Assembly (NCBI RefSeq): GCF_003003095.1
Contig: NZ_PVTT01000002.1
Location: 1,198,503-1,262,502, forward strand
Direction of reading: 5' to 3'
Origin: Hasllibacter halocynthiae
GTDB taxonomy: Bacteria; Pseudomonadota; Alphaproteobacteria; Rhodobacterales; Rhodobacteraceae
Length of the DNA: 64,000 nucleotides
How positions within the stretch are numbered: the first letter of the stretch is position 1; every line of letters starts with the position of its first letter. The notes beneath the pieces are model-generated. The model searched no databases. It was not told the origin of the DNA and worked only from the letters and a program-made list of their open reading frames with translations. Position numbers and translations under genes: made by a program. Below, piece after piece: positions 34,881 through 43,345 of the stretch.

Positions 34881-36371
34881 CTACGGATGGTGGAGGCGGA
34901 AGGGCGTGATGCGGCGCTCGGAGGCCTGCACGCTCAGCGCGCCGTCGAGGGGCGGGAAGGCCCGCCAGTTGCAGTCCTCGCGCGTGCAGAGGCGGCAGGT
35001 GATGCCGATGGGGGTGGGCTCGACCCCGTGGGGGCCGTCCTTCGCCCCCTTGCCCGGCGCCCGGGCGGGGGGCGCGATCCCGTCGCCGTAGACTATCCGG
35101 GGGGCGTGGCGCGCCTCCGTGCCGAGGCCCACGACGAGGTCCTGCGCGGGCATCAGGGCGCCGGCGGCGGGGCGGTCGACGGTGCGGGCCACGGTCAGGA
35201 ACGTCTCGCCGTCGGGCAGCGCGGCGAGGTCGACGACCACCCGGCGCGGCGAGCGGAACGCCTCGTAGAGACGCCAGCGCGGGCAGGTCCCGCCCGAGCG
35301 CGCGAAGGGGAACACGCCGCCGCCGAACCGCTTGGAGATGTTGCCCGCCCGGTCGACGCGGATGAGGAAGAACGGCACGCCCCGCGCGCCGGGGCGGCGA
35401 AGCGTGGTGAGGCGGTGGGCGACCTGCTCGAAGCTGGCGCCGAAGCGGCTGGCCAGCACCTCGACGTCGTAGCGCAGCCGGACGGCGGCCTCGTGGAAGC
35501 GGTCGTAGGGCATCATCAACGCCCCGGCCGCGTAGTTCGCCAGCGTGAGGGCGTAGATGTCGCGCGAGCCCCTGGAGGAGAGGCGCGCCTCCTCCACGAG
35601 GGCGTCGAGCAGCGCCCTCGCCTCCAGCAGCCCGACCTGCAGCGCGATCTGGAAGGTCCGCCCCGATGGGGCCAGAAGCTCGGAGAGCATCAGCCGCTTC
35701 CGATGCCGGTCGTAGCGCCGAAGGTATCCGCGCATCACGTCGTAGGGCATGATCTGGACCTCGATCCCGTGCCGGTCCGACAGGTGGTCGACCAGGCTGG
35801 TCGTCAGCGCCTGCGGCAGGTCGGCGCGGATGCCGGGCCGGGCGAGGAGGTCGGCGGCGAAGTCCTCGAGGCCGGGATAGAAGTTGTCGTTGCGCTGGAG
35901 CGCGGCGCGCGTCTCCTCGACCATCACGTTGCCTGGGGCGCCGATGTAGTCCGCCCCCTCGGACGCCGTGGAGGCGAGGGCCTTGGCGTCCTCGCGCGCG
36001 GCGCGGTAGCCCTCGTGCAGCCGGATCATGGCCGAGGCGACCTCCGGCTGGTTCCGGTCGAGCTCGTGCAGGTCGATCGCGCCGAGCCCGGTCGAGGCCA
36101 GGAGCGGGTCGGCGGCGACCTCGCCCAAGGCCGCGGCCCGTTCGGGATCGACCGCCGGCGACAGGGTGCGCAGGTCGACGTCGTAGGTCTCGGCGAGCCG
36201 GAGGACGACCTGCGCGGTGACCGGGCGCTGGTCCTGCTCGATCAGCGCGAGGTAGCTGGCGGAGATCCCGAGCTCGCCCGCCATCACCGCCTGGGTGAGC
36301 CCGAGGTCGCGGCGCAGCCGCCGGATCCGGCGCCCGAGGAAGAGCTTCTGCCGCGCCGCGCCGTCGGACAT
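34881..36371 (-). CDS. XRE-family regulator with ImmA/IrrE-like and DUF2083 domains (RamB/PrpR type)
   Basis: 496-aa DNA-binding regulator. Helix-turn-helix at about 10-65 (LGLTQAVMAGELGISASYLALIEQDQRPVT), a central peptidase-like segment (FEQVAHRLTTL, a variant HExxH-type helix) and a C-terminal DUF2083 region with cysteines CPRW and CRLCTREDCNW. Relatives control acyl-CoA, propionate or glyoxylate genes and sense CoA thioesters. It is divergent from the isocitrate lyase operon. MSDGAARQKLF was taken as the start; the in-frame ATG 22 codons upstream would cover the operator. Confidence 0.88.
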   Translation of the reverse strand: MSDGAARQKLFLGRRIRRLRRDLGLTQAVMAGELGISASYLALIEQDQRPVTAQVVLRLAETYDVDLRTLSPAVDPERAAALGEVAADPLLASTGLGAIDLHELDRNQPEVASAMIRLHEGYRAAREDAKALASTASEGADYIGAPGNVMVEETRAALQRNDNFYPGLEDFAADLLARPGIRADLPQALTTSLVDHLSDRHGIEVQIMPYDVMRGYLRRYDRHRKRLMLSELLAPSGRTFQIALQVGLLEARALLDALVEEARLSSRGSRDIYALTLANYAAGALMMPYDRFHEAAVRLRYDVEVLASRFGASFEQVAHRLTTLRRPGARGVPFFLIRVDRAGNISKRFGGGVFPFARSGGTCPRWRLYEAFRSPRRVVVDLAALPDGETFLTVARTVDRPAAGALMPAQDLVVGLGTEARHAPRIVYGDGIAPPARAPGKGAKDGPHGVEPTPIGITCRLCTREDCNWRAFPPLDGALSVQASERRITPFRLHHP

Positions 36372-36374
36372 CAC

Positions 36375-36389
36375 AAACCTTACAGGTTT
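36375..36389. promoter_or_regulatory. probable operator of the XRE regulator
   Basis: Perfect inverted repeat AAACCT-TAC-AGGTTT, 4 bp upstream of the regulator ATG, in an AT-richer 100 bp where TTACA occurs four times (36380, 36388, 36413, 36456). Likely autoregulation and control of the divergent aceA operon. Confidence 0.6.
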
Positions 36390-36506
36390 ACAGTTTCCAG
36401 TCCCACAGACGCTTACACGCGAACACCAATACAGCAACAGGTATCTGGATTCCCGTTACATACCGACCAAGATCAATGGCGTCACCAGAAGCGAAGGAGC
36501 GCGGAC

Positions 36507-36821
36507 ATGACCCAGATCCCCTCGCCGGCCTCGATGGCCCCCGACACGTATCCCGAGGCCGCCGACGAGGGCCTCCACGAGACCCCGGCCCAGGTCGCGG
36601 CCGCCAAGCGGCGTGCCGCCGGCCTCTCGCAGGGGGCGGCGATGGACGAGGCGCAGGAGCGCGCGATACGCCGCCTCGCGGGCGACCTCCACCGGTTGAA
36701 CCACGCGGTGACGCAGGCCGTCGAGGCCGGCGTGACGATCGAGCTGGTGCGCGCCAGCCGCCACCATGGCGGCAACGGCAACTGGGGCGACATGATGGTC
36801 CCGGTCGTGGTGCGGCGCTGA
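36507..36821 (+). CDS. conserved-looking small protein upstream of aceA
   Basis: 104 aa, not assigned to a family. N-terminal half polar and Ala-rich; C-terminal half reads AIRRLAGDLHRLNHAVTQAVEAGVTIELVRASRHHGGNGNWGDMMVPVVVRR, which looks like a folded alpha/beta unit. A strong GAAGGAG ribosome site precedes the ATG. It is 47 bp in front of aceA on the same strand and shares its control region, so a role linked to the glyoxylate shunt is inferred only from position. Confidence 0.7.
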   Translation: MTQIPSPASMAPDTYPEAADEGLHETPAQVAAAKRRAAGLSQGAAMDEAQERAIRRLAGDLHRLNHAVTQAVEAGVTIELVRASRHHGGNGNWGDMMVPVVVRR

Positions 36822-36868
36822 TCGCGCCCCGCCGGACGAGGAAGAAACAAGCAGGAAGACGAGAAGCC

Positions 36869-38461
36869 ATGACCTATTCCGAGGCGATCGCGCAGGCGCG
36901 CCGGACCGTCGACGCGCGGGGCGCGCCCTGGTCCGGCATCGAGCCGGAGGCCGCGGCGCGGATGCGCGTCCAGAACCGTTTCCCCACGGGGCTGGACATC
37001 GCGCGCCATACCGCCGGCGTCATGCGGCGGGACATGGCCGCCTACGACGCCGATCCGGGGGCCTACACCCAGTCGCTGGGGTGCTGGCACGGGTTCGTGG
37101 GCCAGCAGAAGATGATCGCGATCAAGAAGCACTTCGGCACCACGAAGGGGCGGTACCTCTACCTGTCGGGCTGGATGGTCGCGGCGCTGCGATCCGAGTT
37201 CGGGCCGCTGCCCGACCAGTCGATGCACGAGAAGACCGCCGTGCCCGCCCTGGTCGAGGAGCTCTACACCTTCCTGCGCCAGGCCGATGCGCGGGAGATC
37301 GGCGACATGCTCCGCGCGATGGATGCCGCCCGCGAGGCCGGCGACGAGATGGAGGCCAAGCGCATCGAGAAGGCGATCGACGCGCACGAGACGCACGTGG
37401 TGCCGATCATCGCCGACATCGACGCGGGCTTCGGCAACGCGGAGGCGACCTACCTGCTGGCCAAGAAGATGATAGAGGCGGGCGCCTGCGCGCTGCAGAT
37501 CGAGAACCAGGTCTCGGACGAGAAGCAGTGCGGCCACCAGGACGGCAAGGTCACCGTCCCGCACGAGGACTTCCTCGCCAAGGTCCGCGCCTGCCGCTAC
37601 GCCTTCCTCGAGCTCGGCGTCGAGGACGGGGTGATCGTGACGCGCACGGACAGCCTGGGCGCTGGGCTGACCAAGCAGATCGCCGTGTCCGGCGAGCCGG
37701 GCGACCTGGGCGACCGCTACAACTCGTTCCTCGACTTCGAGGAGGTGTCGCCGGGCGAGATCGGCCCCAACGACGTGGTGATGCACCGGGACGGCAAGAT
37801 CGTGCGCCCGCGCCGGCTGCCCTCGAACCTGTTCCAGTTCCGCGAGGGCACGGGCGAGGACCGCTGCGTCCTGGATTCCATCGCCTCGCTGGAGGCGGGG
37901 GCGGACCTCCTGTGGATCGAGACCGAGAAGCCGCATGTCGAGCAGATCGCGGGCATGATGGACCGCATCCGCGAGGTCGTGCCGAACGCCAAGCTCGTCT
38001 ACAACAACTCGCCCTCGTTCAACTGGACGCTCAACTTCCGCCAGCAGGTCCTCGACGCCTGGTCGGACGAGGGGCGCGACGTGTCGGGCTACGACCGCGA
38101 CCGCCTGATGTCGCAGGACTACGACGCGACCCCGCTCGCGGCCGAGGCGGACGAGCGCATCCGCACCTTCCAGTCCGACGCCTCGCGGCGGGCGGGCGTG
38201 TTCCACCACCTCATCACCCTGCCGACCTACCACACCGCCGCGCTGTCGACCGACAACCTCGCGCGCGAGTATTTCGGCGAGCAGGGGATGCTGGGCTACG
38301 TGGCCGGCGTGCAGCGGCGCGAGATCCGCGAGGGCATCGCCTGCGTCAAGCACCAGAACATGGCCGGGTCGGACATGGGCGACGACCACAAGGAGTACTT
38401 CGCCGGCGAGGCCGCGCTGAAGGCGGCGGGCGAGGACAACACGATGAACCAGTTCGCCTGA
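36869..38461 (+). CDS. aceA: isocitrate lyase
   Basis: First enzyme of the glyoxylate shunt (530 aa), splitting isocitrate to succinate and glyoxylate. It belongs to the long Pseudomonas-type subfamily: catalytic Cys221 lies in EKQCGHQDGK in place of the E. coli KKCGH, with IADIDAGFGNAEATYL for Mg binding and NNSPSFNWTLNF near residue 385. The ATG follows GAAGACGAGAAG. Control by the divergent regulator is likely. No malate synthase is in the window. Confidence 0.96.
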   Translation: MTYSEAIAQARRTVDARGAPWSGIEPEAAARMRVQNRFPTGLDIARHTAGVMRRDMAAYDADPGAYTQSLGCWHGFVGQQKMIAIKKHFGTTKGRYLYLSGWMVAALRSEFGPLPDQSMHEKTAVPALVEELYTFLRQADAREIGDMLRAMDAAREAGDEMEAKRIEKAIDAHETHVVPIIADIDAGFGNAEATYLLAKKMIEAGACALQIENQVSDEKQCGHQDGKVTVPHEDFLAKVRACRYAFLELGVEDGVIVTRTDSLGAGLTKQIAVSGEPGDLGDRYNSFLDFEEVSPGEIGPNDVVMHRDGKIVRPRRLPSNLFQFREGTGEDRCVLDSIASLEAGADLLWIETEKPHVEQIAGMMDRIREVVPNAKLVYNNSPSFNWTLNFRQQVLDAWSDEGRDVSGYDRDRLMSQDYDATPLAAEADERIRTFQSDASRRAGVFHHLITLPTYHTAALSTDNLAREYFGEQGMLGYVAGVQRREIREGIACVKHQNMAGSDMGDDHKEYFAGEAALKAAGEDNTMNQFA

Positions 38462-38657
38462 GGCCGCCGCGATGCGGGAGCGGGGGCCGGCCGGCACGGG
38501 TCGCCCCCCGCCCGTATCGCCCCGCCCCGTCTGCGCGCGTGCTGCCGGGAGAGGGCGGGGTGGGGCGAACCCCTTTTCGGGGCCGGGGACGCGGTGGTGC
38601 CGATCGGGCCGCTCGCGCGTTGGCGCCTTGCCGCGGCTTCGGGCAGGAGATGGCGCC

Positions 38658-39554
38658 ATGGGCAAGGACGGGCCGGGAGGCGGCGAGGGGTTCGTCTCGA
38701 TCTGCACGGCCTGCGGGACGTCCTATCCGCCCGCCGCCGCCCCGCCGCCTCTGTGCCCCATCTGCGAGGACGCGCGGCAATACGTGCCGGACGGGGGGCA
38801 GGGCTGGACGACGCCCGATCGGCTGGCCGCCGGCCACGCCAACCGCTGGAGCCGCCCGGAGCCGGACCTCTTCGCGATCGAGACCGCGCCGGCCTTCGGC
38901 ATCGGCCAACGCGCGTTCCTGGTCCGCACGCCGGCGGGCAACGTGCTGTGGGACTGCCTGGCGCTTCTCGACGCGGCGACGCGCGAGATCGTCGAGGCGC
39001 TGGGCGGCCTCGCGGCGATCGCCATCTCGCATCCGCACTACTACACCACGATGCAGGACTGGGCCGACGCGTTCGGCGCGCCCGTCCTCCTGCACGAGGA
39101 CGACCGCGAATGGGTGATGCGCCCGAGCCCGCGGGTCCGCTTCTGGTCGGGGGAGGAGCGCGAGCTGGCGCCGGGCTGCACGCTGACGCGCCTCGGGGGG
39201 CACTTCGCGGGGGGCACGGCGCTGCGCTGGGCGGCGGGGTGCGGGGGGCGCGGCGCGCTGCTCTCCTCGGACATCGTGCAGGTCGCCGCCGACCGCGGCC
39301 GCGTCTCCTTCATGTGGAGCTATCCGAACATGCTGCCGCTGCCGGCGGAGACGGTCGGGGCCATCGCCGAGAAGCTGTCGCGCGTGCCGTTCGAGCGGAT
39401 CTACGGCGCGTTCGACGGCAGGACGGTGAGGGAGGGCGGCGGCCGGGTCGTGCGGGACTCGGCCCGTCTCTACCGCGCGCTCCTCCGCGGCGACGGACGG
39501 CCGGACCCGGGCCCTGGTGGAACGGCGCCGCCCCAGGGGGACTTGTCTCGGTGA
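38658..39554 (+). CDS. metallo-beta-lactamase fold hydrolase with zinc-ribbon-like N-terminus
   Basis: 298 aa. Residues 15-37 carry CTACG and CPIC, a four-Cys zinc-ribbon-like knuckle. The MBL core follows, but the usual HxHxDH is SHPHYYTTMQDW, so two metal ligands of the motif are missing; LGGHFAGGT and SSDIVQVA supply later ligand positions. Relatives are annotated as hydrolases of unknown substrate with perhaps one metal. GTGA at its stop gives a possible coupled start for the deaminase, though the ATG 27 bp on is preferred. Confidence 0.8.
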   Translation: MGKDGPGGGEGFVSICTACGTSYPPAAAPPPLCPICEDARQYVPDGGQGWTTPDRLAAGHANRWSRPEPDLFAIETAPAFGIGQRAFLVRTPAGNVLWDCLALLDAATREIVEALGGLAAIAISHPHYYTTMQDWADAFGAPVLLHEDDREWVMRPSPRVRFWSGEERELAPGCTLTRLGGHFAGGTALRWAAGCGGRGALLSSDIVQVAADRGRVSFMWSYPNMLPLPAETVGAIAEKLSRVPFERIYGAFDGRTVREGGGRVVRDSARLYRALLRGDGRPDPGPGGTAPPQGDLSR

Positions 39555-39580
39555 CGGAGGCGGAAGGGGAGGGCGGGGCC

Positions 39581-40060
39581 ATGGAACCCGACATGAGGCA
39601 TCTGCGGCGGTGCGTCGCCCTCGCCCGCGAGGCGCTGGAGGCGGGGGACGACCCGTTCGGGTCGATCCTCGTCGGCGGGGACGGGCGCGTGCTGCGGGAG
39701 GCGCGCAACCGCGTGGAGACGGGCGACGCGACCGAGCACCCGGAGTTCGCCCTCGCGCGGTGGGCGGCGCGCAACCTCGGGCCGGAGGCGCGGCGGGCGG
39801 CGACGGTCTATACGTCGGGCGAGCATTGCCCGATGTGCGCGGCCGCCCATGCCTGGGCCGGCCTCGGGCGGATCGCCTATGCCAGCTCGGCCGCGCAGCT
39901 GGCCGGGTGGCTGGAGGAGATGGGCGCGCCGAAGGCCCCGGTGGCGCCCCTTGCCGTCAACGAGGTCGCGCCTGACGTGCCCGTGGACGGCCCCGTGCCG
40001 GAGCTGGCGGAGGAGGTGCGCGCGCTGCACGCCCGCCGCCACGGCGCGGCCGGGGGCTGA
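39581..40060 (+). CDS. nucleoside deaminase (CDA/TadA superfamily)
   Basis: 159 aa zinc-dependent deaminase. Zinc and catalytic motif TEHPEFALARWAAR (HPE in place of the usual HAE) and the second motif HCPMCAAAH (PCxxC type) are in the right order. It could act on guanine, cytosine or related bases. Downstream of the MBL hydrolase and probably co-transcribed; the 3' end meets the convergent glycosyltransferase gene 10 bp away. Confidence 0.88.
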   Translation: MEPDMRHLRRCVALAREALEAGDDPFGSILVGGDGRVLREARNRVETGDATEHPEFALARWAARNLGPEARRAATVYTSGEHCPMCAAAHAWAGLGRIAYASSAAQLAGWLEEMGAPKAPVAPLAVNEVAPDVPVDGPVPELAEEVRALHARRHGAAGG

Positions 40061-40070
40061 GCGCCCTTTC

Positions 40071-40982
40071 CTACCGAAGGGCACGCCCAGGGGCGGAAGC
40101 CGCGTTCCCGGCGGATGGGACGCGGCCCGGCGGGGGCTGCCGGCGGGCGCGGTGGGCGGCGATGGCCGCGCGGAGGCGGGCCCGCTCGTCCCCCAGCCGG
40201 GCGATCTCGCCGACGAGGAGCGGGTCGGCGGTCCGCGCGGCGATGGTGTCGGCCATGCCGCCCGGCGCGCGCCCCGTGAGGCGGCAGGACGCGACGACGG
40301 CGAGGTCCCAGGGCCGGGCGACGCGCCCGCCCGCCGCCTCGATCCGCCCGACGATCCTGCGATCCTCGTGGCAGGGGATCGCCTCGAAGCCGCCGGCGCG
40401 CAGGTAGGCGCCGCGCCGGAAGGCGAGGCTGGCGCCCGGCGTCTGGCCATGGCGGGGCAGGGGGTCGTGCGGGACGGGGTCCTCGAGCCGTTCGAGCTCG
40501 GCGGCGAGGGCGGCCACCTCGTCCTCCAGCGCGCCGTGCCGGCGTACGGTGGCGGGGAGGGCGGCGAACTCCCCGGGATCGGGCACGACGCGGCCGCAGG
40601 CGACCTCGGCCAGCCGCAGCGCCCGGACGGTGGCGGCGCCCCAGCCGGGCGCGACGACGCAGTCAGCATCCGTCGTGGCGAGGATGCCGGCCGCCGGCGC
40701 CGCCTTCATCGCCGCCGCCATCGCCGCCCGGCGCACCTCGCCGACGCCGCCCGGCGCGGGGTCGCCCTCCAGCACGGCGACGGGAAGGCCCGGGTAGGCA
40801 CGGGCGATGGCGGCGGTCGCGTCCTCGCAGCCGTTGGCGGCGACCAGGACGTCGCCGGCCACCCCGTCGCGCGCCAGGGCGGCGAGCGCCCGCGGCAGGC
40901 GCCGCGCCTCGTTCCGGGCCGGGATAACGACGACGAAGCCGCTGCGGCCCCAGCCCGGCGGGAGGTGGAGCGTGCCGCTCAT
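40071..40982 (-). CDS. family 2 glycosyltransferase
   Basis: 303 aa GT-A enzyme. The N-terminus FVVVIPARNEARRLPRALAAL and the DxD-like TTDADCVVAPGW (metal binding) are typical of GT2; a later HEDRRI may be the acceptor base region. Last gene of the four-gene operon with acyl-CoA dehydrogenase, PIG-L deacetylase and NodS-like methyltransferase; its ATG overlaps the methyltransferase stop (ATGA). No signal peptide or obvious membrane helix, so it acts at the cytoplasmic side. Sugar and acceptor unknown. Confidence 0.85.
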   Translation of the reverse strand: MSGTLHLPPGWGRSGFVVVIPARNEARRLPRALAALARDGVAGDVLVAANGCEDATAAIARAYPGLPVAVLEGDPAPGGVGEVRRAAMAAAMKAAPAAGILATTDADCVVAPGWGAATVRALRLAEVACGRVVPDPGEFAALPATVRRHGALEDEVAALAAELERLEDPVPHDPLPRHGQTPGASLAFRRGAYLRAGGFEAIPCHEDRRIVGRIEAAGGRVARPWDLAVVASCRLTGRAPGGMADTIAARTADPLLVGEIARLGDERARLRAAIAAHRARRQPPPGRVPSAGNAASAPGRALR

Positions 40983-41551
40983 CCCGCGCGCGCCCCGCCG
41001 AGGGGCGCGAACACGTCGATCCGGTGGCGCGGATCGCCGGGCGGCGCCGTGCCGGCGCGCCTGCCCGTCGCGCCGGAGAAGCACCGGAGCGCGGCCTCGC
41101 CCTCGATCGGGTTGCCCGAGGGGCCGAGCCAGGTGACCGCCACCACGTCGGCGCCCGGCCAGCGTCCGTCGATCTGCCGGGCGAGTTCGCGCAGGCCGCC
41201 CTCGGAGAGGAAGTAGAGGATCTCCGACAGGACGATCAGGTCGTAGTCGCCCTCCGGCAGCGGGCAGGGAAGGAAGGCGCGAACGAAGCGCGCGCGGGGC
41301 ACCGCGGCGCGCGCCGCCGCGAGCGCCCCCTCGACGGCGTCGACGCCGGTATAGGCCGCGCAGCGCGGGGCGATCCGGCGCGCGAGCTCGCCGTTGCCGC
41401 ACCCGACCTCGAGCGCGTGACCGTAGCGCGCCTTCGGCAGCGCGGCCGTCGTCGCGGCGAAGCGCGCGGCCTCGTAGGGCGAGGCGCGGAAGTTCCAGGG
41501 ATCGTCCGTCTCGGCGTAGAGGCGGTCGAGATGGTCCGGGGCGACGGCCAT
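40979..41551 (-). CDS. NodS-like SAM-dependent methyltransferase
   Basis: 190 aa. SAM loop ALEVGCGNGELARRIAPRC, acidic TGVDAVEGAL and motif YDLIVLSEILYFLSEGGL are as in the NodS family, which N-methylates the deacetylated glucosamine of Nod factors. The start MAVAPDHLDRLYAETDDPWNFRAS is typical. Placement next to a PIG-L deacetylase suggests the same order of steps here: remove an acetyl group, then methylate the amine. One bp from the deacetylase stop. Confidence 0.88.
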   Translation of the reverse strand: MAVAPDHLDRLYAETDDPWNFRASPYEAARFAATTAALPKARYGHALEVGCGNGELARRIAPRCAAYTGVDAVEGALAAARAAVPRARFVRAFLPCPLPEGDYDLIVLSEILYFLSEGGLRELARQIDGRWPGADVVAVTWLGPSGNPIEGEAALRCFSGATGRRAGTAPPGDPRHRIDVFAPLGGARAG

Positions 41552-41552
41552 G

Positions 41553-42236
41553 TCAGGCCATCCTCTCGTCGTAGATCTCGGGACCTTGGGCGAACATGGC
41601 GGCGAAGCCCTCGGGCATGGCGAAGCCGTCCGGGTCGTCGCGGATCACGCCGCCCTGCTGGCTGGCATGCGCTGCGATGGCCCGCGCCTTCAGGGCGGGC
41701 GCGGTGACGGGGTAGGCGTGGCGCCGGCTGCCCGGCACCGGCGGCGCCGCGCCCCCGCCGGTCCAGCGCGACCAGATCGGGTAGTGGAGGACGACGAGCG
41801 CGGGCCGGGCCGCGGCGACGCGATCGGCCAGGGCCGCCGCGGTCACGTGGTCGCAATGGGGATCGAGGGGCGAGGGCACGACGAGGACGCGCGCGCCCCC
41901 CGCGTCGACCAGCGCGAGCAGCTGGGCCGCGACCACGCCCTCCGGCACGTCGTGCAGGGCGGCGTCGGGATGGCCGAGGCAGGTCAGGTCCCGCGCGGGC
42001 ACGCCGCCGAGGATCGTGATGGTGCGCTCCAGCTCCGTCCGGCGGAGCGCGGCGAGGTCGGTCGCGCTGCGGGGATGGGAGGCGGCGCCGTCGGTGAGGC
42101 AGACCACGTGCGCGGGCACCCCCTCGCGCCAGCAGTCGGCGAGGAGGGCGCCGCAGCCGAGCACCTCGTCGTCGGCATGCGGCGCCAGGACGAGGACGGG
42201 ACCGCGCCCGACCAAGCCGCCGGGACGGTCATCCAT
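41553..42236 (-). CDS. PIG-L family N-deacetylase
   Basis: 227 aa zinc-dependent deacetylase of the LmbE/PIG-L fold that removes N-acetyl from amino sugars. Metal motif APHADDEVLGCG (AHxDDE) near residue 18, and the later His in SPLDPHCDHV. The ATG at 42236 starts inside the end of the acyl-CoA dehydrogenase gene (8 bp overlap), so the genes are coupled; an upstream ATG would add a low-complexity Arg/Ser stretch. Confidence 0.9.
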   Translation of the reverse strand: MDDRPGGLVGRGPVLVLAPHADDEVLGCGALLADCWREGVPAHVVCLTDGAASHPRSATDLAALRRTELERTITILGGVPARDLTCLGHPDAALHDVPEGVVAAQLLALVDAGGARVLVVPSPLDPHCDHVTAAALADRVAAARPALVVLHYPIWSRWTGGGAAPPVPGSRRHAYPVTAPALKARAIAAHASQQGGVIRDDPDGFAMPEGFAAMFAQGPEIYDERMA

Positions 42237-43245
42237 GCCACGCCCCCGAAAGCGGTCCGGGACGGGCGAGGAGCGTGCGTCCGGCGCGCTGCTCCATCGC
42301 GTCGCGGGCGACCTGCCGGCAGTAGGTGGCAAGATCGCGCGCCACGCGCCCGGTCCGCGATCCGTCGGCGAAATGGGGCAGCCCGACGGCGCGCTCGGTC
42401 GCCGCGACGGCGTCCTGGGCGAGGTCCTCGGTCAGGAGGCGCGCCTGGATCGAGAGCGCGACGGCACGGTCCGCGTCGGCCCGTCCTTCGGGCCCTTCCG
42501 CGACCGCGGCGGCCTTCTCGACCAGGCCGAAGGCGGCCAGCGCGCGCCCGAGCGGGGCCGCCAGGCGCGAGACCTGGGCGTCCGCGTCCAGCCTTTCGCG
42601 CGCCGCCAGCTCGTCCCGCGCGGCGCCGAGCAGCCCGAGCGTCCCGCCGAGCTGAAGCGCGGCGATGCGCCAGACGCCCCCGACGAAGGACGGCTCGGCG
42701 TGATAGGCGCCGGGCGGGCCGATCCAGACCGGGTCGAGGCCCGTCAGGTCGACGTCGCCCGAGATCGTCGCGCGCATCCCCAGCATCGCCCAGGACCCGG
42801 GGCGGTGGCGCGCCGCGTCGGCGACGTCGACGAGCGCCAGGCGTGACGCGTCGCCGTCGGCCACCGTCACCAGGGCGTGCGTGACGATCCCGAGGCCCGA
42901 GGCATAGCGCTTGGAGCCCCGGAGCACGCCGTCCTCGAGGCGCAGAGGATCGTCCCCGTCGGCCCCCCAGACGCCGAGGAACCCGCCTTCGGGGATCGCG
43001 TCGGGGCGGTGGAGGCGGAGCAGGCGGAGGGCGTTCACGTGCCCCTCGGCGAGGCGGGCGGCGGAGAGGTTCGCCTCCGCGATGGCGACGAGGGTGCGGG
43101 CGAGGGGGACGGGCCGCCGTTCCTCCAGGACCTTGCTAACGACGATCGCCTCGACCGAGCCGGCGAGGGACCGGCCCCCGTCCTCGGCCGCGGCGGCATC
43201 GCCGAGCTTTGCGGCCAGGAAGTCGATCGGCCGGTCGTTTCGCAT
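42229..43245 (-). CDS. acyl-CoA dehydrogenase-like protein
   Basis: 338 aa, shorter than classical acyl-CoA dehydrogenases (about 380). The middle beta domain is seen in GVLRGSKRYASGLGIVTHALVTVAD and RATISGDVDLTGL, the helical C-domain in LQLGGTLGLLGAARDEL and LTEDLAQDAVAATERAVGLPHF. The usual catalytic Glu motif is not obvious, so a non-beta-oxidation role is probable. First gene of the four-gene operon, with an EcfG-type promoter 25 bp upstream. Confidence 0.82.
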   Translation of the reverse strand: MRNDRPIDFLAAKLGDAAAAEDGGRSLAGSVEAIVVSKVLEERRPVPLARTLVAIAEANLSAARLAEGHVNALRLLRLHRPDAIPEGGFLGVWGADGDDPLRLEDGVLRGSKRYASGLGIVTHALVTVADGDASRLALVDVADAARHRPGSWAMLGMRATISGDVDLTGLDPVWIGPPGAYHAEPSFVGGVWRIAALQLGGTLGLLGAARDELAARERLDADAQVSRLAAPLGRALAAFGLVEKAAAVAEGPEGRADADRAVALSIQARLLTEDLAQDAVAATERAVGLPHFADGSRTGRVARDLATYCRQVARDAMEQRAGRTLLARPGPLSGAWHG

Positions 43246-43269
43246 GAACTCATGCCCTCCGGTGGGGAC

Positions 43270-43294
43270 AACGTCCTGATATACCGTTCGTTCC
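43270..43294 (-). promoter_or_regulatory. EcfG-type general stress promoter
   Basis: Minus strand GGAAC (43294-43290), 16 bp, CGTT (43273-43270), in the 100-bp gap in front of the acyl-CoA dehydrogenase operon. Exact consensus at the most common spacing, with an AT-rich spacer centre. Confidence 0.7.
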
Positions 43295-43345
43295 GGCCAG
43301 GTGGCGCGCGCGACCCGCGGGCGGGGCGAAGGGCCGCGGCCAGCC

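Noticed and set aside
34714..36371. Genomic island integrated at tRNA-Ser
   Set aside because: The duplicated 3' end is only 9 bp from the tRNA and the neighbouring genes (regulator, isocitrate lyase) are host-like; no integrase is present.
38658..40060. GTG at 39551 as the deaminase start, coupled to the metallo-hydrolase stop
   Set aside because: Possible (GTGA overlap), but the ATG at 39581 has a strong GGAAGGGGAGGGCGGGG site and gives the normal deaminase N-terminus.
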